Positions 1 through 6,085 of a stretch of 6,947 bases of DNA are shown in pieces; the stretch's first letter is position 1, and every line of letters starts with the position of its first letter. The notes under the pieces are model-generated. The model saw only the letters and a program-made list of their open reading frames with translations, made no database searches and was not told where the DNA came from. The stretch is from Chloroflexota bacterium (GTDB taxonomy: Bacteria > Chloroflexota > Anaerolineae > UBA7937 > JACPPX01): the NCBI GenBank assembly GCA_016190785.1, contig JACPPX010000024.1, forward strand, positions 1 through 6,947, in the 5' to 3' direction. A program made the translations under genes and the position numbers.

Positions 1-155
1 CCCTAGAAGAATCCCTCAGCCTTTTCCAGAGGGGGATGGAACTGGTCCAGTACTTAAGCAAACTTCTTGACGAGGCCGAACTCAAGGTCAAATCTTTGAC
101 TCCCCAACCCGGGGGAGGATTTGAAGTCGAGGATTACCCGCAAGAAGAGGAGTGA
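1..155 (+). CDS. xseB: Exodeoxyribonuclease VII small subunit, 3' end only
   Basis: Reading from the first complete codon at position 3, the frame is open for 50 codons to TGA at 153-155. It begins LEESLSLFQRGMELVQYLSK and continues with LLDEAELKVKSL. This matches the XseB helical-hairpin pattern (LEe-L--fe-Gm-L---c---L--AE-kv--L). XseB subunits bind the large catalytic subunit XseA to form exonuclease VII, a cytoplasmic enzyme that degrades single-stranded DNA from both ends. The N-terminus, probably about 20-30 residues, lies outside the window, and xseA is expected upstream. The tail after the helices (PQPGGGFEVEDYPQEEE) is acidic and low in complexity, as is usual for this family. The next gene starts within or just after the stop codon, so the two are probably cotranscribed. 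Confidence 0.82.
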   Translation, partial: LEESLSLFQRGMELVQYLSKLLDEAELKVKSLTPQPGGGFEVEDYPQEEE

Positions 156-169
156 AACCGGAGGTGAGT

Positions 170-550
170 ATGGCAGGCCCAGAAATCAAAATCGGGGTCA
201 CATTCTACTATGTTGGTGATCTCCAGAAAGCAAAAGGGGTCTATTCCCGCTTCCTGGGAGTAGAGCCGGTCTATGCTGATGAGGACTGGGCGCGCTATGA
301 AATTACGGGAGGATCCCTGGCCCTGCATTACCTTCCGGAACTAAAAGAGATCGAGGAGATAAAACAGGAAAGAGGAGGCGCGGTCTTATCTCTCACCGTG
401 TCCGACATTCAGAGCACCCTTGCCCGGGCCAAAGCATCTGGCTTCCGGCAGGTACGGGAGGTGGATGAACGGCCCTTCGGGAAACTCTCTAGCATCCAAG
501 ACCCCTGGGGCAACCGCATATCCCTATTAGAGCCGGCGGATGAGAAATAG
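170..550 (+). CDS. VOC superfamily (glyoxalase/bleomycin-resistance/dioxygenase fold) protein
   Basis: This 126-aa protein is about one VOC module long (paired beta-alpha-beta-beta-beta units). The first half has a typical start, with a beta strand, then DLQKAKGVYSRFLGVEPVY (residues 17-35) and ALHYLP. The second half has AVLSLTVSDIQSTLARAKASGF and ends in DPWGNRISLLEP (111-122), the family's classic C-terminal motif. Likely metal ligands are H53 and E121. The first-strand ligand position (around T11-Y13) has no His, so full metal binding is uncertain. Substrate cannot be predicted; members include lyases, dioxygenases and drug-binding proteins. ATG at 170 is preferred because GGAGG at 160-164 lies 5 nt upstream. 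An in-frame GTG at 152 overlaps the xseB stop as GTGA and would add six residues. The gene is probably cotranscribed with xseB, and a hairpin follows its stop. Confidence 0.8.
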   Translation: MAGPEIKIGVTFYYVGDLQKAKGVYSRFLGVEPVYADEDWARYEITGGSLALHYLPELKEIEEIKQERGGAVLSLTVSDIQSTLARAKASGFRQVREVDERPFGKLSSIQDPWGNRISLLEPADEK

Positions 551-555
551 CAAAG

Positions 556-582
556 GGGCGGAACATGTGCCCGCCCGTCTTT
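556..582 (+). terminator. Terminator-like hairpin after the VOC gene
   Basis: GGGCGG (556-561) pairs perfectly with CCGCCC (571-576) across a 9-nt loop, and GTCTTT follows at 577-582. The six-base-pair all-GC stem sits 5 nt after the VOC stop codon, as expected for an intrinsic terminator. The T tract is short and interrupted, so termination may be partial. The next gene starts only 20 nt further on. Confidence 0.5.
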
Positions 583-602
583 ACCAAATCTAAAGGTCAG
601 AG

Positions 603-1199
603 ATGGCTGGACTCTTTCCCGCACCGAGCAACTCACCTCATGCCCTCGTGGTGGGCGGGACCGGAATGTTATGGGAGGTCTCGCTGGCCCTGGCCCAAAG
701 CGGATCTCTGGTTTCGGTAATCGCCCGCCACAGAGAGCGGTTGCGAGAACTATCCCAGGAATCAGCAAAACAGATGGGAGAGATAAACCCCATATCCCTG
801 GATTACCACCATACTCCACAACTAGTCACCGCATTGAAGGATGCCGCCCAGCATTTCGGGCCCATCGAACTGGCGGTCATCTGGATACACAGCACTGCCC
901 CTGACGCGCCCCTGACCGTCGCCCGTCTTTGTGGAACACCGGAAAACCCATGCCAATATTTCGATATTCTGGGCAGCACCTCTATAAATCCGTCTCGCGC
1001 CGAACTCTCGCAACGCAGTCAGTTTGCCGACCTGTCCAATATCCGCTATCACGAAATAATTCTCGGGTTTGTGCAGGAAGCAGGGGGGGCCCGCTGGCTC
1101 ACCAACCAGGAAATCAGCCAAGGAGTTTTACAAGCCATTGAGGAGAAACGACCACGGTTCGTAGTCGGCACGGTAGAGCCCTGGTCCGACCGACCATGA
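603..1199 (+). CDS. Atypical short-chain dehydrogenase/reductase-like NAD(P)-binding protein
   Basis: This is a 198-aa Rossmann-fold protein. The first strand and glycine loop read HALVVGGTGML (residues 13-23), followed by a helix and a second strand ending VIARHRERL (39-47). Arg residues after the second strand usually indicate NADP(H) preference in SDRs. IELAVIWIHSTAP (88-100) occupies the place of the SDR NNAG strand. No Tyr-x-x-x-Lys catalytic pair is visible: Y149 in IRYHEIILGFV is followed by I153, not Lys. The protein ends with RWLTNQEISQGVLQAIEE and VGTVEPW. I recall this C-terminal pattern from small 'short-chain dehydrogenase' proteins of Bacillota and related bacteria whose substrate is unknown. 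The ATG is supported by AAAGG at 592-596, 6 nt upstream. The gene converges on the minus-strand metalloprotease gene, with a 42-nt gap. Fold assignment is firm; enzymatic activity is not established. Confidence 0.75.
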   Translation: MAGLFPAPSNSPHALVVGGTGMLWEVSLALAQSGSLVSVIARHRERLRELSQESAKQMGEINPISLDYHHTPQLVTALKDAAQHFGPIELAVIWIHSTAPDAPLTVARLCGTPENPCQYFDILGSTSINPSRAELSQRSQFADLSNIRYHEIILGFVQEAGGARWLTNQEISQGVLQAIEEKRPRFVVGTVEPWSDRP

Positions 1200-1217
1200 G
1201 TAATGATCCCTGGTGAC

Positions 1218-1237
1218 CGGGTATTTTAATAAACCCG
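1218..1237. terminator. Weak hairpin between convergent genes
   Basis: CGGGT (1218-1222) pairs with ACCCG (1233-1237) around the AT-rich loop ATTTTAATAA. It lies in the 42-nt gap between the convergent stop codons at 1199 and 1242, where a bidirectional terminator would be expected. The stem is only five base pairs and no T run follows on either strand, so the function is a guess from position. Confidence 0.25.
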
Positions 1238-1241
1238 TGGA

Positions 1242-2471
1242 TTACCCCAAAGCCCTCAATAAATCCTCATAAGTGCTCATCTGGGCCACGGTTTGCAGGA
1301 AGGCGGCCAGGCTCCCGCTACGCTGGAGGAGTTCCCGTAACTGGCCTCCAATGGGGCTCACCGCCGAGGGTTCGGTGGCGTAAGAGCCGTAGAAGGCAAA
1401 ATATGCTTGGTTGATCTTGCGGATAAAGATCCCGTGCTCCTCTAATCCCTTTCGCCTTTGCTCCATATAGGCCTCTGCCTCTTCTATCTTCCCTTCGGCC
1501 AATAACTCGTCCACACTGAGCCGCGTCTCCCGCATATAGAAATTAAAATCGAAGCCCTGGGGTTCTTCCTGCATCGGCGGCCTATTCTCCTCCGCAATTC
1601 GCTGAGCATAGAGTTCCGGATAATATAGCCGCATAACCTCTCGTGAGATTTCTTCCTCTACCAGATTGGCCACTGTCTCATTCATGGTAATCAGGTCTTG
1701 GCTGTCATTGTAGTGCTGACCAAGAGGGAATAAATAGAGGTAATTGTGCGCCCATTCATGGGCTACCGCTCCCAGCGTGTAGGCCAGCCCACCTTCCTCA
1801 GTGACAATCGGGGGATAAGAGGCCATCCCTCCGGTGGGGGCGATAAGGGAGGATACTCCCAGAGCATCGGCTTGAGCCTCAATAGCCTCCACCTCGGCCA
1901 AGGGGAAATTGGGGATGAGGGAGATGCGCTCCAAGGTCTCGATCCGCTCCCGCCGCGAAAGGACAAGGAGCCAGGGGGGAGTCTCTAACTCAAACTCCAC
2001 CGGGGGAAAAACGAGACCAGGAATAAACATAGTTATCCCCTGCTGGTAGAGGACATACTGTACCTGGAGTTCGATCAGCCTTTCCACCCGGCCTTCGATG
2101 TCCGCCCGTCGCTGACGTAGCCCTTCCAGTTCCACTTCCGCGGCTGCGGCTTCCTGAGGAGAACCTTGGATGTGAGCCGCTTCTGCCTCTTCTTCGGCCC
2201 GCGTGATCTCCTGTGTTAGAGCAAAATACTCATCAAGGGCAGTCGATTCTTCTCCGGGCGAAAGATCACTTGGCAAGAAATCGCCCAGGGTGGCAGTGAG
2301 GGATCCGACCTCGTATCCCAGCCAATCGAATACATAGCGCCCGGAAAAGGGATCAACCGCGTATTTCCAATAGTCGCGAGGAGGGACTGAGCCCCGCTCC
2401 AGGAGGAGGATAAGCGCAAAGAGGGTCAAGCGAAAACCCAGCCCTGTCCAGCTTCTTAGCAACCCAAACAT
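1242..2471 (-). CDS. Putative membrane-anchored zinc metalloprotease (HEWAH motif), family not recognised
   Basis: This is a 409-aa protein. Residues 12-25 (GFRLTLFALILLLE) form a hydrophobic segment after basic residues, suggesting an N-terminal membrane anchor or uncleaved signal with the rest outside the cytoplasm. Residues about 80-135 are rich in Glu, Ala, Arg and Leu and look like a coiled-coil hairpin. The zinc-site motif is AVAHEWAHNYLYLFP: H238, E239 and H242 form HExxH. N264-E265 in MNETVAN lies 23 residues after H242 and could supply the third ligand, as in gluzincins. The C-terminal part has helical segments and a conserved-looking YGSYATEPSAVSPIGG block. The combination suggests a peptidase acting on envelope proteins, but no named family was recognised and the substrate is unknown. 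There is no clear Shine-Dalgarno before the ATG at 2471. The M16 operon terminator ends 16 nt upstream, so how the gene is transcribed is unclear. CDS call is firm, protease call is inference. Confidence 0.7.
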   Translation of the reverse strand: MFGLLRSWTGLGFRLTLFALILLLERGSVPPRDYWKYAVDPFSGRYVFDWLGYEVGSLTATLGDFLPSDLSPGEESTALDEYFALTQEITRAEEEAEAAHIQGSPQEAAAAEVELEGLRQRRADIEGRVERLIELQVQYVLYQQGITMFIPGLVFPPVEFELETPPWLLVLSRRERIETLERISLIPNFPLAEVEAIEAQADALGVSSLIAPTGGMASYPPIVTEEGGLAYTLGAVAHEWAHNYLYLFPLGQHYNDSQDLITMNETVANLVEEEISREVMRLYYPELYAQRIAEENRPPMQEEPQGFDFNFYMRETRLSVDELLAEGKIEEAEAYMEQRRKGLEEHGIFIRKINQAYFAFYGSYATEPSAVSPIGGQLRELLQRSGSLAAFLQTVAQMSTYEDLLRALG

Positions 2472-2487
2472 CTCAGGGGTTCTAGGG

Positions 2488-2510
2488 AAATAAAGCCCGC
2501 ATCTGCGGGC
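2488..2510 (-). terminator. Intrinsic terminator of the MBL-folE-folP-M16 operon
   Basis: Read on the minus strand, GCCCGC (2510-2505), loop AGAT and GCGGGC (2500-2495) form a perfect six-base-pair stem with a tetraloop, directly followed by TTTATTT (2494-2488). It begins 33 nt after the M16 stop codon. This is a good Rho-independent terminator. It ends only 16 nt before the start codon of the next minus-strand gene. Confidence 0.75.
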
Positions 2511-2543
2511 CAGCTAAATCTAGATAAAGAAAAACTTTGCCAA

Positions 2544-3839
2544 CTACGGAAGTTGTAGCAGACCTCGCAACCTTTCTTCTTTTTGGGCAGGAAAAGGACC
2601 CACCACCGCTAAGTTCAAGGCCGGGGTCTGAAAAAGGTTCTGGGCCAGCTTTTGGACGTCCTGGGCCGTCACTGCATCCAGCCGAGCCAACACCTCATCC
2701 ACGCTCAGAATCTGATCGTCCAGAATTTCCTGCCTCCCGTGCCAGGAGGCCACGCTCAAGGAATCTTCCATCTGTAGCATAAGCCGCCCCTTCACAAATT
2801 CCCGGGTCTTCTCAAATTCAGCACCAGGTACCCCTTCCTGGCGCAACCGATCCAATTCCCCCAGGACAGCCTGCAAAGCCGGCTCCAGCCGCTCTGGATC
2901 CACTCCGGCATAGATCCCCAACGCTCCGCTGTCCGCCAGCTGCTCGATGTAAGAGTGGACGCTGTAGGCCAGCCCCCTTTTCTCCCGCACTTCTAAGAAA
3001 AGCCGGGAACTCATCCCTTCCCCCAAGAGGGCATTGAGCAGACGCAGGACAAAACGGTCGGGATGGAGCCGGGGGAGGCTTTCTAGACTTAGGGCCAGAT
3101 GGGCTTGCTCAGTCTCTTTGTGCCCCACCTTGGTGCGGGGGCCACTGCGGTTGGGCTGGGCGGGGAGGAAACCAACTTTCTCTTTTGTCCCCCATCCCCC
3201 AAAAGCCTGGGCCAATTGCTCCTGGACCCTGCTCTGCTCCATATTTCCGGCCACGCTGACCACCAGGTTGCGGGGATGGTAATGCCTTCCCAGGTAGCCG
3301 AGCATATTCTCGCGGCTCACCGCCGATATAGTTTCTCTGGTTCCGGCGATGTCCCGTCCCAGAGGATGATCGGGCCATTGCAACTGGGTGATGAGCAGCC
3401 CCACCCAGTCGTCGGGGGTATCCAGGGTCTGGTTGATCTCCTCAATTATGACCCGTCGTTCCTTCTCCAACTCCCCCTCTTCGAATTTGGAATGGAGAAG
3501 CATATCTCCTAAGACATCCAATCCCAGTTCCAGGTGTCCCTGGGGTACTTTGGCCCAATACATGGTCATTTCCCGACCAGTGGAGGCATTGAAAACCCCG
3601 CCGATGCCCTCGATGGCTTCCGAGACCTCTTTGGCAGTGGGCCTTTTCTCCGTCCCCTTAAAAAGCATATGCTCAATGAAATGGGAGATGCCCCCCAGAG
3701 TTGCTTCTTCGTAGCGAGAGCCAATGGCCAAAAAGAAAGCCAGGCTCACCGAACGGGTATGGGGCATGGGGATAGTTATGATCCTGAGCCCGTTGTCCAA
3801 GATTACCTTTTGATATAGGTCGGCGAGATTGCTAGACAT
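2544..3839 (-). CDS. M16 family zinc peptidase (processing-peptidase/YmxG type)
   Basis: From ATG at 3839 the protein is 431 aa, the normal length for a single M16 subunit with two homologous halves. The inverted zinc motif HxxEH is present as HFIEH (H53, E56, H57), within GGISHFIEHMLFKGT. The third ligand is the Glu at about 133-134 in ERRVIIEEINQ, at the expected distance of about 76 residues. The second half carries EVREKRGLAYSVHS (about 283-296), whose Arg and Tyr are conserved substrate-binding residues. Members of this branch form dimers and degrade or trim short peptides; no signal peptide is seen, so it is probably cytoplasmic. ATG 3839 lies 10 nt after the folP stop, with AAAGAGAAG as a modest ribosome site. 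An in-frame GTG at 3863 would add eight residues and overlap folP by 14 nt. It is the last gene of the operon, followed by a strong terminator. Confidence 0.9.
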   Translation of the reverse strand: MSSNLADLYQKVILDNGLRIITIPMPHTRSVSLAFFLAIGSRYEEATLGGISHFIEHMLFKGTEKRPTAKEVSEAIEGIGGVFNASTGREMTMYWAKVPQGHLELGLDVLGDMLLHSKFEEGELEKERRVIIEEINQTLDTPDDWVGLLITQLQWPDHPLGRDIAGTRETISAVSRENMLGYLGRHYHPRNLVVSVAGNMEQSRVQEQLAQAFGGWGTKEKVGFLPAQPNRSGPRTKVGHKETEQAHLALSLESLPRLHPDRFVLRLLNALLGEGMSSRLFLEVREKRGLAYSVHSYIEQLADSGALGIYAGVDPERLEPALQAVLGELDRLRQEGVPGAEFEKTREFVKGRLMLQMEDSLSVASWHGRQEILDDQILSVDEVLARLDAVTAQDVQKLAQNLFQTPALNLAVVGPFPAQKEERLRGLLQLP

Positions 3840-3849
3840 ATTCTTCTCT

Positions 3850-4743
3850 TTAGCCAACAGCACTTGTGGTTATTGGCCGACGCACGATAGCATCAGCCAT
3901 CTTCACCACCCGGGCCATCTCCTTTACATCGTGCACCCGCACCATATCTGCACCCCCGCCGATAGCCAGGGCCAGCGATGCCGCCGTTCCTTCCAAGCGT
4001 TCCTCAACAGGGAGATCAAGCGTGTAGCCGATGAACGACTTGCGGGAGGGGCCCACCAAAATGGGGTAGCCCAGAATCTGTAGTTGGGGAAGGCGGCGGA
4101 TGAGTTCCAAGTTCTGCTCTACCGTCTTACCGAAACCAATCCCCGGATCGATTATGATCCGAGCCCCTTCGACACCGGCCTTAATGGCTTGGGTGATGCT
4201 GGCTTGCAATTCTTGGCTAATCTCCCCCAGCAGGTCTTTGTATTCCACTCCCAAGTATCTTCCCCCTAGCCGCTGCGATTGGACTGCGTCCTTGGGTTGG
4301 CTGCGATTGTGCATAAGCACTATGGGCACTTTCCGTTCGGTAGCCAAATCAGCAAGGCCGGGATCCATGCGCAACCCCCACACATCGTTGATCATCGCCG
4401 CCCCGGCATCCAAAGCCTTCTCCGCCACTCGGCTTTTGTAGGTGTCGATGGATATCGGACAAGAAAGACGACCAGTCAAGGCTTCGATCACCGGCATCAC
4501 CCGCGACAACTCCTCGTCGACCGAAATTGGTTGCGAACCGGGCCGAGTGGATTCTCCGCCGATGTCAATAATATCTGCTCCCTCAGCTGCCATCTGCAAA
4601 GCCCTCTCTACTGCCAATTGCACATTGCCCACCAAACCATCACCTGAAAAGGAGTCGGGAGTGAGGTTGAGGATGCCCATTACATAGGTCTTTTCCCCCC
4701 AGCGGAAAGTCCGGCTCCCTATAGTCAGCGACCCTTTTTCCAT
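3850..4743 (-). CDS. folP: Dihydropteroate synthase
   Basis: This is a 297-aa TIM-barrel enzyme of folate synthesis. It condenses 6-hydroxymethyl-dihydropterin diphosphate with p-aminobenzoate to give dihydropteroate, and is the sulfonamide target. All signature blocks are present: MGILNLTPDSFSGDG (residues 22-36), IIDIGGESTRPGSQPIS (58-74), ISIDTYKS (97-104), AGAAMINDVWG (113-123), LMHNR, IIIDPGIGFGKT (196-207), GPSRKSFIG (231-239) and RVHDVKEM (269-276). The two loop sequences that close over the substrate are intact, as are R269 and H271 of the diphosphate site. The Pro at position 232 before SRKSF is slightly unusual, since small or aliphatic residues are common there. The gene starts 18 nt after the folE stop with a poor, G-rich ribosome site and stops 10 nt before the M16 start, so it is translated from the shared operon message. 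Confidence 0.97.
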   Translation of the reverse strand: MEKGSLTIGSRTFRWGEKTYVMGILNLTPDSFSGDGLVGNVQLAVERALQMAAEGADIIDIGGESTRPGSQPISVDEELSRVMPVIEALTGRLSCPISIDTYKSRVAEKALDAGAAMINDVWGLRMDPGLADLATERKVPIVLMHNRSQPKDAVQSQRLGGRYLGVEYKDLLGEISQELQASITQAIKAGVEGARIIIDPGIGFGKTVEQNLELIRRLPQLQILGYPILVGPSRKSFIGYTLDLPVEERLEGTAASLALAIGGGADMVRVHDVKEMARVVKMADAIVRRPITTSAVG

Positions 4744-4761
4744 TGTCCCGACCCCGTTAAA

Positions 4762-5325
4762 TTACTTCTTCGCCTCCAGGATAGAGAAGAACTCGGCTCT
4801 GGTTGCCGGACGCTCGCGGAAAACACCACGGTTGGCGGAGGTCACCATTTTGGAGCCGGGTTTCTGTATTCCGCGCATGGTCATACAAAGATGCTCGGCT
4901 TCGATAACTACTGCCACCCCTTTGGGTTGGAGGGTCTCCATAATTGTCTCTGCAATCTCGCTGGTCAACCTCTCCTGCATCTGCGGCCGGCGGGCTAATG
5001 TCTCCACCACCCGGGCCAGTTTGGAAACCCCCACCACTTTATCTTCGGGGATATAACCCAGATGGGCTATCCCGTGGAAGGGCAAGAAATGGTGCTCACA
5101 GATGGAATAGAAGGGTATGTCTTTGAGGACCACCATCTCCTGATTTTTCGGTTTCTCAAAACCCACCCGAAGTTCTTCCCGGGGATCCTTATCCAGTCCA
5201 GAAAAAAGCTCTCCATAGGCCTCGGCAATGCGTTCTGGGGTCTCGGCTAGCCCTTCCCGCTTCGGATCCTCTCCCAAGGCCAAGATGATTTCCTGGACTG
5301 CCTTCTTGATCCGCTCTTTGTCCAC
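4762..5325 (-). CDS. folE: GTP cyclohydrolase I (type IA)
   Basis: This is a 187-aa enzyme converting GTP to 7,8-dihydroneopterin triphosphate, the first step of tetrahydrofolate synthesis, as a toroidal decamer in the cytoplasm. The zinc site is complete: C76 and H79 in SICEHHFLPFHG and C147 in EAEHLCMTMRG, matching C110, H113 and C181 of the E. coli enzyme. H78 matches catalytic H112, and H145 matches H179. Other family blocks are EDPKREGLAETPERIAEAY (residues 19-37), VVGVSKLARVVE (97-108), RRPQMQERLT (112-121) and MVTSANRGVF (160-169). Length is typical, so this is the zinc-dependent FolE and not the longer FolE2. The start codon is GTG, fixed by AGGAGG at 5330-5335, 4 nt upstream and overlapping the stop codon of the preceding gene, which suggests translational coupling. 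Confidence 0.97.
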   Translation of the reverse strand: MDKERIKKAVQEIILALGEDPKREGLAETPERIAEAYGELFSGLDKDPREELRVGFEKPKNQEMVVLKDIPFYSICEHHFLPFHGIAHLGYIPEDKVVGVSKLARVVETLARRPQMQERLTSEIAETIMETLQPKGVAVVIEAEHLCMTMRGIQKPGSKMVTSANRGVFRERPATRAEFFSILEAKK

Positions 5326-5329
5326 TACC

Positions 5330-5335
5330 CCTCCT
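5330..5335 (-). promoter_or_regulatory. Shine-Dalgarno site fixing the folE GTG start
   Basis: The minus strand reads TAG-GAG-GGG-TA-GTG across 5336-5323. AGGAGG is perfect and includes the last two bases of the upstream TAG stop codon. It lies 4 nt before GTG 5325, so the ribosome finishing the MBL gene is placed right at the folE start. Confidence 0.75.
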
Positions 5336-5984
5336 ATTCCAATAGTCCCTTAGGAGCCAGAACCACCACCTGGGTCTCCTCGGCCCCCTCCGGGCTGGTG
5401 CGGGTCAATTTCAGAGATTCCTGGGGAACTGGAGCCCGCGCCCCCATCACTTTCAAAAACTTGTCCACCGAGGCCAACACCGGCTCCCCGCGTACCCCGG
5501 TACGGAAATGCATGGGGATCACCACCCGCGGTTCGAGGAGGCTGATCACCTCCGCAGCCTCCCCGGGCCCGATGGTCTCCCCTCCCCCTACCGGGACTAG
5601 AAGCACTCCAATAGCCCCCAGCCCCTCCACCTGGGAAGGAGAAGGAACTGACCTCAATCCCCCAAGGTGACAAACGGTGAGACCCTCGAATTCATAAACA
5701 TAGACCGTGTTTGGCAACTCCGATTTTTTTGAGTCGGGGAAACGAATGCCGGTGATAAAGATGCTTTGTAGCTCGTATTCCCCTGGTCCGGAGATAACCT
5801 TCGGCTGGCCCCGCACCCCCTCCAGGCTATTGTGGTGAGGGTGGGGCAGGCTGATAGTTACGATATCGGTCCGCACTCGAGGGAGCGAGTACCCTAAAGC
5901 CCGGCTATAAGGATCGGTGATAACTACCGTGTTCTTATCCCGGAAGCGGAAGCAGGCGTGTCCGTACCAACTGATCTCGACCAA
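5334..5984 (-). CDS. UlaG-like metallo-beta-lactamase-fold protein with degenerate metal site
   Basis: This is a 216-aa MBL-fold protein of the UlaG/RNase Z-like hydrolase type. Visible family blocks are ISWYGHACFRF (residues 4-14), VITDPYS (21-27), GPGEYEL (66-72), IFITGIRF, NTVYVYEFEGLTVCHLGG (92-109), LLVPVGGG (128-135) and VVIPMHFRT (154-162). The usual HxHxDH metal motif is replaced by SLPHPHHNS (45-53): aligned by the preceding strand, the first His is Leu46 and the Asp is His50. The Asp of the HLGD block is Gly109. H9, H48, H51, H106 and H159 remain. From memory, Chloroflexota relatives carry SHxHPGHS here, so partial loss of the motif may be lineage-wide. Hydrolase activity is doubtful. 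It is the first gene of the folE-folP-M16 operon, 8 nt before folE. The start is TTG, chosen for its strong ribosome site. Confidence 0.85.
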   Translation of the reverse strand: MVEISWYGHACFRFRDKNTVVITDPYSRALGYSLPRVRTDIVTISLPHPHHNSLEGVRGQPKVISGPGEYELQSIFITGIRFPDSKKSELPNTVYVYEFEGLTVCHLGGLRSVPSPSQVEGLGAIGVLLVPVGGGETIGPGEAAEVISLLEPRVVIPMHFRTGVRGEPVLASVDKFLKVMGARAPVPQESLKLTRTSPEGAEETQVVVLAPKGLLE

Positions 5985-5986
5985 TT

Positions 5987-5996
5987 CCCCTCCTCC
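5987..5996 (-). promoter_or_regulatory. Shine-Dalgarno site fixing the TTG start of the MBL gene
   Basis: The minus strand reads GGAGGAGGGG, then AA, then TTG at 5984. No ATG or GTG exists in the correct frame nearby; the ATG visible just upstream in GGATGGAGG is out of frame. The strong site and the conserved WYGHACF protein start together support TTG. Confidence 0.65.
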
Positions 5997-6012
5997 ATCC
6001 CTTTCGGCTTCT

Positions 6013-6018
6013 ATTATA
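6013..6018 (-). promoter_or_regulatory. -10 box for the MBL-folE-folP-M16 operon
   Basis: A perfect TATAAT reads on the minus strand, 28 nt upstream of the TTG start at 5984. The predicted transcription start is near 6006, giving a leader of about 20 nt that includes the GGAGGAGGGG ribosome site. No good -35 hexamer is visible 16-18 nt upstream, so the promoter may be weak or use another contact. Confidence 0.55.
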
Positions 6019-6061
6019 TGCTAAATTTATCTATCCCGACTTAGCCGAGTTTCTATCCCCG

Positions 6062-6070
6062 TGCTACAAT
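6062..6070 (+). promoter_or_regulatory. Extended -10 promoter for the GH57 gene
   Basis: TGCTACAAT matches the extended -10 pattern TGnTATAAT with one mismatch. A poor -35 candidate, TTAGCC at 6041-6046, lies 18 nt upstream, which fits an extended -10 promoter. Transcription would start near 6077, only about 9 nt before the ATG at 6086. It is arranged back to back with the minus-strand TATAAT. Confidence 0.5.
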
Positions 6071-6085
6071 CCATCCCCGAGCCTG

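Noticed and set aside
152..172. GTG start at 152 for the VOC gene, overlapping the xseB stop as GTGA
   Set aside because: GGAGG at 160-164 lies inside that extension and is well spaced for ATG 170, where the VOC fold also begins. Kept only as an alternative.
409..1141. Open frames of 136 aa (minus, 409-819), 99 aa (minus, 822-1121) and two short plus-strand frames
   Set aside because: They lie across the VOC and SDR genes, have Pro/Arg-rich low-complexity translations and no recognisable motif; they look like shadows of GC-rich coding sequence.
3837..3863. GTG start at 3863 for the M16 peptidase, overlapping folP by 14 nt
   Set aside because: The extra eight residues (MLLAKEKN) are not part of the usual M16 start, and ATG 3839 sits 10 nt after the folP stop with a purine-rich AAAGAGAAG just upstream.
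3034..5250. Several plus-strand open frames up to 137 aa opposite the M16, folP and folE genes
   Set aside because: They are antisense to genes with complete family motifs, and their translations show no domain signature.
603..5984. A defence island or toxin-antitoxin system
   Set aside because: The genes are housekeeping (folate, peptidase, nuclease subunit, glucan enzyme) or single unknowns, without toxin, nuclease-effector or restriction motifs.
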